Part shown: piece after piece, positions 10,984-23,000 of the stretch
Position numbering within the stretch: the first letter of the stretch is position 1
How the letters are laid out: each line of letters begins with the position of its first letter
Assembly: GCA_005406025.1 (NCBI GenBank)
Contig: BGZK01001441.1
Coordinates: forward strand, 88,209 to 152,208
DNA length: 64,000 nucleotides
Origin: Eumeta japonica
Lineage: Eukaryota > Arthropoda > Insecta > Lepidoptera > Psychidae
Reading direction: 5' to 3'
Made by a program: the position numbers and the translations under genes
Notes under the pieces: generated by a model
Database searches by the model: none
Seen by the model: the letters and a program-made list of their open reading frames with translations, nothing else
Told to the model about the DNA's origin: nothing

Positions 10984-13900
10984 GGTGCGTTCTTATTGAG
11001 ACCCGGCTAGTTAGTGCAGGTGAGTTACTTAACGAGACCCGGCTAGTCAGTGGAGGTGACTTACTTAACGAGACCCGGCTAGTCAGTGGGAGGTGCGTTA
11101 CTTATTGAGACCCGGCTAGTCAGTGGTAGGTGAGTTACTTTACGAAACCTGGCTAGTCAGTGGAGGTGAGTTACTTAACGAGACCCGGCTAGTCAGTGGG
11201 AGGTGAGTTACTTTACGAGACCTGGCTAGTCAGTGGAGGTGAGTTACTTAACGAGACCCGGCTAGTCAGTGGGAGGTGCGTTCTTATTGAGACCCGGCTA
11301 GTTAGTGGAGGTGAGTTACTTAACGAGACCCGGCTAGTCAGTGGGAGGTGCGTTCTTATTGAGACCCGGCTAGTTAGTGGAGGTGAGTTACTTTACGAGA
11401 CCTGGCTGGTCAGTGGAGGTGAGTTACTTAACGAGACCCGGCTAGTCAGTGGGAGGTGAGTTACTACGAGACCTGGCTAGTCAGTGGAGGTGAATTACTT
11501 AACGAGATCCGGCTAGTCAGTGGGAGGTGAGTTACTTTACGAGACCTGGCTAGTCAGTGGAGGTGAATTACTTAACGAGATCCGGCTAGTCAGTGGGAGG
11601 TGAGTTACTTTACGAGACCTGGCTAGTCAGTGGAGGTGAGTTACTTTACGAGACCTGGCTAGTCAGTGGAGGTGAATTACTTAAAGAGATCCGGCTAGTC
11701 AGTGGGAGGTGAGTTACTTTACGAGACCTGGCTAGTCAGTGGAGTGAGATACTTAACGAGACCCGGCTAGTCAGTGGGAAGTGCGTTACTTGAGATCCGG
11801 CTAGTCAGTGGGAGGTGCGTTACTTTACAAAACCTGACTAGTCAGTGGAGGTGAGTTACTTAACGAGACCCGGCTGGTCAGTGGGAGGTGCGTTACTTAT
11901 TGAGATCCGGCTAGTCAGTGGGAGGTGCGTTACTTTACAAAACCTGACTAGTCAGTGGAGGTGAGTTACTTAACGAGACCCGGCTAGTCAGTGGGAGGTG
12001 CGTTCTTGTGAGACCCGGCTAGCTAGTGGAGGTGAGTTACTTAACGTGACCCGCTAGTCAGTGGGAGGTGCGTTCTTGTGAGACCCGGCTAGTTAGTGGA
12101 GGTGAGTTACTTTACGAGACCTGGCTAGTCAGTGGAGGTGAGTTACCAACAGACCCGGCTAGTCAGTGGGAGGTGAGTTACTTTACGAGACCTGGCTAGT
12201 CAGTGGAGGTGAATTACTTAACGAGATCCGGCTAGTCAGTGGAGGTGACTTACTTAACGAGACCCGGCTAGTCAGTGGGAGGTGAGTTACTTTACGAGAC
12301 TTGGCTAATCAGTGGAGGTGAGTTACTACGATACTTGGCTAGTCAGTGGAGGTGGAGTTACTACGAGACTTGGCTAGTCAGTGGAGGTGAGTTACTTAAC
12401 GAGACCCGGCTAGTCAGTGGGAGGTGCGTTCTTATTGAGACCTGGCTAGTTGGTGGAGGTGACTTACAGAGACCCGCTAGTCAGTGGAAGGTGCGTTACT
12501 TATTGAGACCCGGCTAGTCAGTGGTAGGTGAGTTACATTACGAAACCTGACTAGTCAGTGGAGGTGAGTTACTTAACGAGACCCGGCTAGTCAGTGGGAA
12601 GTGAGTTACTTTACGAGACCTGGCTAGTCAGTGGAGGTGAGTTACTTAACGAGACCCGGCTAGTCAGTGGGAGGTGCGTTCTTATTGAGACCCGGCTAGT
12701 TAGTGGAGGTGAGATACTTAACGAGACCCGGCTAGTCAGTGGGAGGTGCGTTCTTATTGAGACCCGGCTAGTTAGTGGAGGTGAGTTACTTAATGAGACC
12801 CGGCTAGTCAGTGGGAGGTGCGTTCTTATTGAGACCCGGCTAGTTGGTGGAGGTGAGTTACCAACGAGACCCGGCTAGTCAGTGGAGGTGCGTTCTTGGA
12901 GACCCGGCTAGTTGGTGCAGGTGAGTTACTTAACGAGACCCGGCTAGTCAGTGGAGGTGAGTTACTTAACGAGACCCGGCTAGTCAGTGGGAGGTGCGTT
13001 ACTTATTGAGACCCGGCTGGTCAGTGGTAGGTGAGTTCCTTTACGAAACCTGGCTAGTCAGTGGAGGTGAGTTACTTAACGAGACCCGGCTAGTCAGTGG
13101 GAGGTGAGTTACTTTACGAGACCTGGCTAGTCAGTGGAGGTGAGTTACTTAACGAGACCCGGCTAGTCAGCGGGAGGTGCGTTCTTATTGAGACCCGGCT
13201 AGTTAGTGGAGGTGAGTTACTTAACGAGACCCGGCTAGTCAATGGGAGGTGCGTTCTTGTGAGACCCGGTTAGTGGAGGTGAGTTACTACGAGACCTGAC
13301 TAGTCAGTGGAGGTGAGTTACTTAACGAGACCCGGCTAGTCAGTGGGAAGTGAGTTACTTTACGAGACCTGGCTAGTCAGTGGAGGTGAGTTACTTAACG
13401 AGAACCGGCTAGTCAGTGGGAGGTGCGTTCTTATTGAGACCCGGCTAGTTAGTGGAGGTGAGATACTTAACGACACCCGGCTAGTCAGTGGGAGGTGCGT
13501 TCTTATTGAGACCCGGCTAGTTAGTGGAGGTGAGTTACTTAACGAGACCCGGCTAGTCAGTGGGAGGTGCGTTCTTATTGAGACCCGGCTAGTTAGTGGA
13601 GGTGAGTTACTTAACGAGACCCGGCTAGTCAGTGGAGGTGCGTTCTTGTGAGACCCGGCTAGTTGGTGCAGGTGAGTTACTTAACGAGACCCGGCTGGTC
13701 AGTGGAGGTGAGTTACTTAACGAGACCCGGCTAGTCAGTGGGAGGTGCGTTCTTATTGAGACCCGGCTGGTCAGTGGTAGGTGAGTTGCACGAAACCGGG
13801 CTAGTCAGTGGAGGTGAGTTACTTAACGAGACCCGGCTGGTCAGTGGGAGGTGAGTTACTTTACGAGACCTGGCTAGTCAGTGGAGGTGAGTTACTTAAC

Positions 13901-16760
13901 GAGACCCGGCTAGTCAGTGGGAGGTGCGTTCTTGTTGAGACCCGGCTGGTTAGTGGAGGTGAGTTGCTTAGCAGACCCGGCTGGTCAGTGGGAGGTGCGT
14001 TCTTGTGAGACCCGGCTGGTTGGTGGAGGTGAGTTACTTTACGAGACCTGGCTAGTCAGTGGAGGTGAGTTACTTAACGAGACCCGGCTAGTCAGTGGGA
14101 GGTGAGTTACTTTACGAGACCTGGCTAGTCAGTGGAGGTGAATTACTTAACGAGATCCGGCTAGTCAGTGGGAGGTGAGTTACTTTACGAGACCTGGCTA
14201 GTCAGTGGAGGTGAATTACTTAACGAGATCCGGCTAGTCAGTGGGAGGTGAGTTACTTTACGAGACCTGGCTAGTCAGTGGAGGTGAGGTACTTAACGAG
14301 ACCCGGCTAGTCAGTGGAGGTGAATTACTTAACGAGATCCGGCTAGTCAGTGGGAGGTGAGTTACTTTACGAGACCTGGCTAGTCAGTGGAGGTGAGATA
14401 CTTAACGAGACCCGGCTAGTCAGTGGGAGGTGCGTTACTTGTGAGATCCGGCTGGTCAGTGGGAGGTGCGTTACTTTACAAAACCTGACTAGTCAGTGGA
14501 GGTGAGTTACTTAACGAGACCCGGCTAGTCAGTGGGAGGTGCGTTACTTATTGAGATCCGGCTAGTCAGTGGGAGGTGAGTTACTTTACGAGACCTGGCT
14601 AGTCAGTGGAGGTGAGATACTTAACGAGACCCGGCTAGTCAGTGGAGGTGAATTACTTAACGAGATCCGGCTAGTCAGTGGGAGGTGAGTTACTTTACGA
14701 GACCTGGCTAGTCAGTGGAGGTGAGATACTTAACGAGACCCGGCTAGTCAGTGGGAGGTGCGTTACTTATTGAGATCCGGCTAGTCAGTGGGAGGTGCGT
14801 TACTTTACAAAACCTGACTAGTCAGTGGAGGTGAGTTACTTAACGAGACCCGGCTAGTCAGTGGGAGGTGCGTTACTTATTGAGATCCGGCTAGTCAGTG
14901 GGAGGTGCGTTACTTTACAAAACCTGACTAGTCAGTGGAGGTGAGTTACTTAACGAGACCCGGCTAGTCAGTGGGAGGTGCGTTCTTAGTGAGACCCGGC
15001 TAGCTAGTGGAGGTGAGTTACTTAACGTGACCCGGCTAGTCAGTGGGAGGTGCGTTCTTGTGAGACCCGGCTGGTTAGTGGAGGTGAGTTACTTTACGAG
15101 ACCTGGCTAGTCAGTGGAGGTGAGTTACTAACGAGACCCGGCTGGTCAGTGGGAGGTGAGTTACTTAACGAGACCCGGCTAGTCAATGGGAGGTGCGTTC
15201 TTATTGAGACCCAGCTGGTTAGTGGAGGTGAGTTACTTTACGAGACCTGACTAGTCAGTGGAGGTGAGTTACTTAACGAGACCCGGCTAGTCAGTGGGAA
15301 GTGAGTTACTTTACGAGACCTGGCTAGTCAGTGGAGGTGAGTTACTTAACGAGAACCGGCTAGTCAGTGGGAGGTGCGTTCTTATTGAGACCCGGCTGGT
15401 TAGTGGAGGTGAGATACTTAACGACACCCGGCTAGTCAGTGGGAGGTGCGTTCTTGTGAGACCCGGCTAGTTAGTGGAGGTGAGTTACTTAACGAGACCC
15501 GGCTAGTCAGTGGGAGGTGCGTTCTTATTGAGACCCAGCTGGTTAGTGGAGGTGAGTTACTTAACGAGACCCGGCTAGTCAGTGGAGGTGCGTTCTTATT
15601 GAGACCCGGCTAGTTAGTGCAGGTGAGTTGCCAACGAGACCCGGCTAGTCAGTGGGAGGTGCGTTCTTGTTGAGACCCGGCTAGTCAGTGGAGGTGAGAT
15701 ACTTAACGAGACCCGGCTAGTCAGTGGGAGGTGCGTTCTTATTGAGACCCGGCTAGTTAGTGGAGGTGAGTTACTTAATGAGACCCGGCTAGTCAGTGGG
15801 AGGTGCGTTCTTATTGAGACCCGGCTAGTTAGTGGAGGTGAGTTACTTAGCGAGACCCGGCTGGTCAGTGGAGGTGCGTTCTTATTGAGACCCGGCTAGT
15901 TGGTGCAGGTGAGTTACTTAGCAGAGACCCGGCTAGTCAGTGGAGGTGAGTTACCAACGAGACCTGGCTAGTCAGTGGAGGTGAGATACTTAACGAGACC
16001 CGGCTGGTGGAGGTGAGTTACTTAACGAGACCTGGCTGGTCAGTGGAGGTGAGATACTTAACGAGACCCGGCTAGTCAGTGGGAGGTGAGTTACTTTACG
16101 AGACCTGGCTGGTCAGTGGAGGTGAATTACTTAACGAGACCCGGCTGAGTCAGTGGGAGGTGCGTTCTTATGAGACCCGGCTAGTTAGTGGAGGTGAGAT
16201 ACTTAACGAGACCCGGCTAGTCAGTGGGAGGTGCGTTACTTTACGAAACCTGGCTAGTCAGTGGAGTGAGTTACTTAACGAGACCCGGCTAGTCAGTGGA
16301 GGTGAGTTACTTAACGAGACCTGGCTAGTCAGTGGAGGTGAGATACTTAACGAGACCCGGCTAGTCAGTGGAGGTGAGTTACTCAACGAGACCTGGCTAG
16401 TCAGTGGAGGTGAGATACTTAACGAGACCCGGCTAGTCAGTGGGAGGTGAGTTACTTTACGAGACCTGGCTAGTCAGTGGAGGTGAATTACTTAACGAGA
16501 CCCGGCTAGTCAGTGGGAGGTGCGTTCTTAGTGAGACCCGGCTAGTTAGTGGAGGTGAGATACTTAACGAGACCCGGCTAGTCAGTGGGAGGTGCGTTAC
16601 TTTACGAAACCTGGCTAGTCAGTGGAGTGAGTTACTTAACGAGACCCGGCTAGTTAGTGGGAGGTAAGTTACTTTACGAGACCTGGCTAGTCAGTGGAGG
16701 TCAGTTACTTAACGTGACCTGGCTAGTCAGTGGGAGGTGAGATTCCCAGGGGTGCGTTCT
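10984..16760. repeat. 36-bp minisatellite, right block
   Basis: Same array as 7558-9180; together about 7.4 kb, so roughly 200 units by length. Rare unit variants recur in the same order at a spacing of about 2.66 kb (see findings), which shows that multi-unit blocks were duplicated. The array fades out at 16745-16760. No gene lies inside. Confidence 0.97.
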
Positions 16761-17090
16761 GTTGGTTTTCTTTAACTGAAAAGTTCAGCTAATTAGAACT
16801 GCAACGAAACTTTCGGGAACTCTGCACTTCCCTGGCAGAGTTATACGGGCGATAATAACAGAACAAGCTCCCTAATCTGCTCAAGGATCTATTCAACGAC
16901 ATGCAGGAGGCCGGGGCTGGTGGCGCCTCGCCTCTTTAATCAAGCGCATGCATACACACACACTGCCTGCGACCAAGTCTGTTGGCGGCCGGTGGAGCGC
17001 GCCTAGATTCTTCTCCCGTGCGTCGCATGTGTCAAAATTTTTCTGGACGTATATTTGCATTGGTTGTTTATAAAGCGTATCCCTTCGTTT
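16761..17090. other. Spacer after the minisatellite
   Basis: No gene is recognised. Part is GC-richer (16890-17035) than its surroundings and may be a repeat fragment, but there are no terminal repeats or coding motifs to prove it. Confidence 0.4.
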
Positions 17091-17985
17091 TAAAATTCAA
17101 ATTCAATTTCAAAATATCTTTATTTCATAGGTTACAAAATAATACTTGAAACACATCATAATATTTTGCGAATTTACACTTACCGCTCGTTCGGACGTCA
17201 ATTTTCCATTGAGAAGAATGAGCAAGAAACTTAAGGTAGCCCTTTTCTAACTTCATCACGCATAGCCAAAACAAATACAAAATCGCATATATGAACGAAA
17301 TAACCCGCTAAGAAGTCAAGCCGCTTGTGCCCATGGATATTTGTCTTCTAAATATTCGGAAATTTAGTAATACCCTTTTTTACTGAGTGATTGTTTAATA
17401 ACACTTAAATTTATATAAGGATAAATCTTGTATATCCACAGGGACCTTATTGAATATGCGTACACAGAGCCTTCTAAATGAATTTGTGACTTTACACTAA
17501 CACTAAATCGACTAACAAGTAAACCCAGTTTATTTGTATTTCTGGTAGCGAGTTTAGGTCGATTACTATTTATTTTAAACATTTCCAATTTTTCTTTACG
17601 TATAATAAATTTTCAAAATGAATTGGATTGCTAGAGTTAAGATTCCAATTTCCTTAAACTTATTTCTAAGAAATGTACGAGGTCCGAAGTACAGTAAATC
17701 AAGTGAACGGCCCGCTTCTGCAGCACGAAAATTCTATGAATATATGTGGCGTTTATCCAGAGAAAAATGCCATACGAAATCAGACAATGGAAACAGCCAA
17801 AATATACGAATCTAGCAATTTCAACGTCTGGTATATTTCTTATTTTTTTGACTGCATAGGCGGCAGAGCTAAGCCTTTTCGCCAACTTACTTTTATGAGG
17901 ACCCCATTGAAGCCTGTTATCTAAAGTGATTCCCAGGAACACGGTAGCATTAACAAACTTCATTTCTTTGTGACACCCACCCACA
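17091..17985 (-). pseudogene. Degenerate Jockey-like LINE, RT C-terminus and 3' end
   Basis: On the minus strand a frame reads ATVFLGITLDNRLQWGPH, LAKRLSSAAYAVKKIR and FVLQKRAVHLIY, the usual end of Jockey-clade reverse transcriptases in insects. After frameshifts, a later segment ends IKQSLSKKGYY. The 3' end has AATAAA (minus, 17124-17119) and the simple ATTTTGAAATTGAATTTGAA tail. The 5' end is lost next to a CA microsatellite at about 17990-18015. Confidence 0.68.
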
Positions 17986-19930
17986 TCACACAACACACAC
18001 ACACACACACACACAAGCGCGCACCCACGTACGCACGCGCGCACGCATCCGTGCACATATATCAATCATATAATTATTTAGAAAAAACACAAAAAAGTAT
18101 ATAAATAAAGACTTTAATTATTTATGTACTATGTATTTTGACATAATTATTTTGCTATTTATGTATAATAATCGTATATATATAGTAAAAAGACATTTTT
18201 TATAAATGTATATTTATATGGGAAATATTATGATATAATTATTTTATTACGTGATGATAATTATGGGTATGTGTGTATATATATAGAACAATATCGAAAT
18301 AAATCACTATGTCAAAAATAAAACAAACATCAAATTATACAATTATTGCATTATAATTCCTCACGACCTAACACAAAATAAAAACACTATATATTTAGCT
18401 GACCCAAATCTGCACACTACTGCAGTACTCACGGCAACGGCGCGCCTATTGTCGCAATGCAACTCCATTTGAGAGGCGAGTGTTTTGACGGCTCGGCTTT
18501 GTATCTGTTTTTAGTAATTAACAAAAAAAACCGACTTCAAAACAAAACCTATTCTAAAACATATTACTATGCACTAAAAAGAAAAAAATAATTGCGTATT
18601 CTTCTACAACTTAATAATCAACTTACTTTTTCTACTCATCAACATGTAGGTACGATCTATGTGTTTGCCACGCAAGAAGGTTGGTAGGTATCTACCTACT
18701 TCAAATTTAACTCAACACATACCTATGAATAGCAAATAATGATCGAAATATTTTAAGCGTTTCCCTAAGTAAAATGAAATGAAAAATATTGGACTACTTG
18801 AAAGTCAATCAAATTATTACGATAATATAATGTAGTTACAATTATTGTTCATTTTGGAGTCGGTGTCTATTGCTAGATACTCGTAGGTATATTGTAACGT
18901 TTCCTTGGCTGACTTCTTCACCAAAAGAAACTAGATTACCAATGCTCAAACTTTAGTATATATATATCTATGAGCGAATGTCGAACATACCTCAAATATA
19001 AACAAGACCAATAATACTTCATTCTAAAATATAAAAAAGTGGCAAATATTTCGAGTCTGATTAAACAAATAATTATTTATTATTCCCTAATGCATTATAA
19101 CTAATCAAATATACAAATAACGTAAACAATTACACAAGTCGAATCCTATTTCATTATTTATTTAATAAGACGTTATTCTGTAATTTTATTATTTTATTTA
19201 TGAGCATAAATCACTAGAGGACTAGTTATGATAATATTTATAGGACGTCTTTGTTATATGGTATTCAATATTTTTTACTTTATTGTAACATTGTCAAAAA
19301 AGACTAAAACTGTGAAAACTCATATTGCATTGGATTGCAAAATAATAAAAAAAATGGATTGAAGAAGGCTGCTGATTGAAAAAAGCTGTCGAGGTTAACC
19401 GGTCACGGGTTGAACCAATAGTCGTACTACCCGCTGTGACTGCCTGTCAGCGGACACTGCGCATTTCCATACATTTCACCTTCTGATACTACCCTCCAAT
19501 TTCAATTATTTCATCAAGGTATGCTAATCGTTTAAAATTTTTAGACACATTTTTATATCAATTTTCAGGAAACAATCAAAGTTTTATCAATTAAATTTTG
19601 GTACACACACATTTATTTTTTGGACCACCTTCAAAGTTGGTAATAGTTGAGAAAATTAGAAAACAAGTTACGCCTTTTTTTAAAATTAATAATGTTTGGA
19701 ACATAGACATTTAAAATCTGTTGATATGCGTTTACTGCGTATTAAAGTTCTATTTTATTATGTATGTATTTGTAAATGTATTATAGGAAGTGAAAGGCGG
19801 TGTTGTTATAAACTCGGAGCGTATGACCAAAGGCATTGGAGGTCGAAGATACCACACAAATTACCAAGAGTATTTGTTCAAATTATTGGAATTTGATTAT
19901 AACGGAAATAAAAATACTATTTACAAAGTT
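17986..19930. other. Intergenic, AT-rich, downstream of mARC
   Basis: Holds a CA/CG simple repeat (17990-18060), many AT runs, and a CCGACTTCAAAAC motif at about 18531 that is common at ends of lepidopteran repeats. No gene is seen. Confidence 0.5.
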
Positions 19931-19935
19931 GTTCC

Positions 19936-19941
19936 TTTATT
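19936..19941 (-). promoter_or_regulatory. Candidate poly(A) signal of mARC
   Basis: TTTATT on the plus strand is AATAAA on the minus strand, about 110 bp past the mARC stop codon. It is the nearest such hexamer and would give a short 3'UTR. Confidence 0.5.
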
Positions 19942-20052
19942 TCAAAAATGTATTTTATAAATCTGCCCTACTGTGAATATACATTTTTTTTTAACTAGAT
20001 TTCAGTAAACCTCTTTATGAATGCCAAAATATAGTTTTTGAAATTCAAAATA

Positions 20053-23000
20053 TCAATATGAAACATAAACTGGATCATTAACTTTAACAAAGCAGCCCGG
20101 TGCTGAGCGCAGTGCCACTTGAAGTCCCAGCTTAGGTGAACTGCCCGTAAACTTACGCAGTTTTGGATCCTGGATTTGACGATAACTGTAAACATAGAAT
20201 TAAAAAAATTCATGTATTGTATATCAAAAATATTTTTTTATGTGAGAGAATAACTATCATACCTGTAAGACGAATCGATTTTTGTTTTTGTATGACTGTC
20301 TCATGACATATATGTAAAAACATTTCACATGTTTCGGTGCAGTGGTACAGTAATCTGTGCAGCGATTTTTGCGTGATGTGGTAACAAAAATACAGACAGG
20401 CAGACAAAAATTCTAAAAGCTGTTATTCTAATAAAGATCTCCCATATCAGTTTTTTTTTAATATCTGAAATGTTACAAACTTCGGCCTGTTTCAGTTTTA
20501 TTATATGTATAGATATTTCTTTGTGTATGTAATATATTAATTATATATCTTATATTACGTTCGTCTCATTGCAGCCTTTCAACGTTCACTGTTGGATATG
20601 TCCAACTCTCCAAGTCTCCTCCTAGATTTCCACGAAGCACGATCCCGGTCCATCTGTAACCAACGGTGATCCGTGAACCGGACCAGGTCGTCGGTCCACC
20701 TAGTAGGAAGACGTCCAGCACTACCACGTCCAGTGGTCGCCAATCGTGACTCTTACCAACCTATCATACATCGGTAGTCCAAGAGATGTGGTCTGCCCAT
20801 TGCCATTTCATATGGCTTAGTCTGTGAGCTACGTTCAGTTACTTTGACTCTTCTGAAGATTACCTCATTTCGGATTTCATCTGGCAGAGAAACTCCGAGC
20901 ATAGCTCATTCCTAAGCACTTATACTTAAAAAGATATTTTCCAGTAGTGATTAATGTAAAATGATTACACAAATACCTTTTCAAGGTTGTCAGCGGCTCG
21001 GTTTTAACGTCTCGAATACCGGTTTCAGGATCGATGGTCGTCAGTACACATCTATGGAGAGGAATAATAAAATGATAGACACATACATAGAAGTTTTTTT
21101 CATTGCATATTCGAGGGCCATCAGGGAGTACATAGTCACCACCGCCTATGAACGCTTGTAACTCTGGAGAAATCACCGGTGCGTTGCTGGTCTCGTGGAA
21201 GGAAGTAAGGTATATAGAGTGGGCCACCGTAACTCTCACGACGAAAGACAACAGTGGAAGTTGCTACTTCACGTTCGTAGTCTGTGAGATATATATATAT
21301 GTATGTATATATATATCTCACAGACAATATAAATACAACTCTGTTTTTTTTTTGGCGGATTTTATTATATACGTAAATAAATCACGTCCAGTATGCTCTC
21401 CAAACCCTTAATAATAATGGATATTTAACCTTTTCAAGGGATCGGTGTTATTTATTTTCAAATTAGCAAATCCCCGACGAGCAAGAAGTCACAGTTAAGC
21501 TACTACTATAATTTTATTGTAAATAATAAGTCATCTGATTTAATAGTGCGGAGCGTAATTTTCCAGAGGCGTGTTTGGACGCACATCATTCTCGTAGCGT
21601 AGATGTAGACGTATCACAACCTGACCGAGTACGATGCACTGAAATTTTCATAATTTAAATAATTTCATTATATTATACTATACTAACGAATTAAAATAAT
21701 GACAGTGTTAATCACGTGGACGTGGTTTTTATAATCATGTATATATTTTATATTTATTGATAATTTCATTTAATAATTTAAATTTATAACTGAAACAATG
21801 GGGTTACCCATATAATTTTCTGGTATCTATACAATCTCTTCATTTTTTATATAAAAAGTATCAGGACTCAGGACCGTCAGGATACTAAAATTGGTTTAAT
21901 GATTTGAGCGTGACTGATGAACAAACATTCGAACAAACATATTTTCACATTTATGATAAACTAGGCGTTTTTAAAATTTAGCAATGATTGTTTTATAGGC
22001 TAGCGGTTTTTAATAGAAATTTTTTCTTCTATAAAAACTATACTATATTCTATTCTAGGACGTAATCCACTTCTATGAAATTTTTTTACAATTTCTTCAG
22101 AAATTAGAACGTAATCTAAGAATAAAAAATTGAAACAAACACGTTTTCACAATTAGAATGCATATTATAGGCTTACAGATTGTATTGAAATATGATTACA
22201 CTTATTACACAATTTAAATCAGCACAAAAACACGAACCATGCTGCATGTATGGCCGTATGTTGATTATTTACACACTAGTGAAACTGAACAAAAGCACGG
22301 TTGTGTAACATAAATGCAACTGTTTTGGACATGCAATAAAACTAACCTGCAGTTTAGAGATAACGTAAAAGAACCTTACTTACTACATTTAATCTTAAGA
22401 GATGTCACTCAGCCTTAACAAATATTCGGACCCAGACTTATTTTCTAACATCAGCGCTTTATCCACGTATATACTTTCTACAGCTCAGTACTTCTACTTG
22501 TGTCGTCGAGATCAGATTGGCGCGTTTACTGAGTAAGTTTTTCCAGTGAGAAAAAATTATTACACTTGCCTAGTATAAGCCTTGATAACATTACCTGGTA
22601 CACGGTTTGAGAACCTCAAATACAACTTCGCCGATTTTGATGAACTTCCAATAATCCTCGTCGTAGGGGTGCGCGCCGACCACCAAGAAGTTGGGGCGGA
22701 AGTTGCGCCAGGAGACTTTGTTGCCGTCGAGGTGTTTGTTCAAATCGTCAACGGAAGCATCGTTGATCAAATTGAAAGCGCACTCGTCAGGAAGAGCACC
22801 CTGTATCGAAAATAAAGATTCATGTGTAAAGCAAGTATTATTATTAAGATTGACTCGTTTGTTAAAAAAACACAGGTCCACTCGATTTTCAGTGTCAATT
22901 GCAACACATCATAAATCATTTGGGGTACAAATAAAAACCTTGCTGAAGATTTCTTTTAAAATTTAATCCAATAGTATGATTTTCGTTTTACTTTTTCTGT

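Noticed and set aside
7794..16667. Many plus-strand open frames with a 12-residue repeat (GGELLNETRLVS type)
   Set aside because: They are translations of the 36-bp minisatellite; frames break whenever a unit has 35 or 37 bp, and nothing marks a start, intron or conserved protein.
7558..16760. CRISPR-like regular repeats
   Set aside because: There are no unique spacers between units, the units are contiguous and variable, and the DNA is eukaryotic.
7558..16760. Minisatellite derived from the SINE A box (GGCTAGTCAGTGG vs GGCTCAGTGG)
   Set aside because: The match is short, no B box is present in the unit, and the likeness is probably chance.
20877..21251. A 124-aa single-exon minus-strand protein
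   Set aside because: Only 21051-20977 in it is coding (mARC exon 6, with good splice sites and matching phase); the rest is intron read-through.
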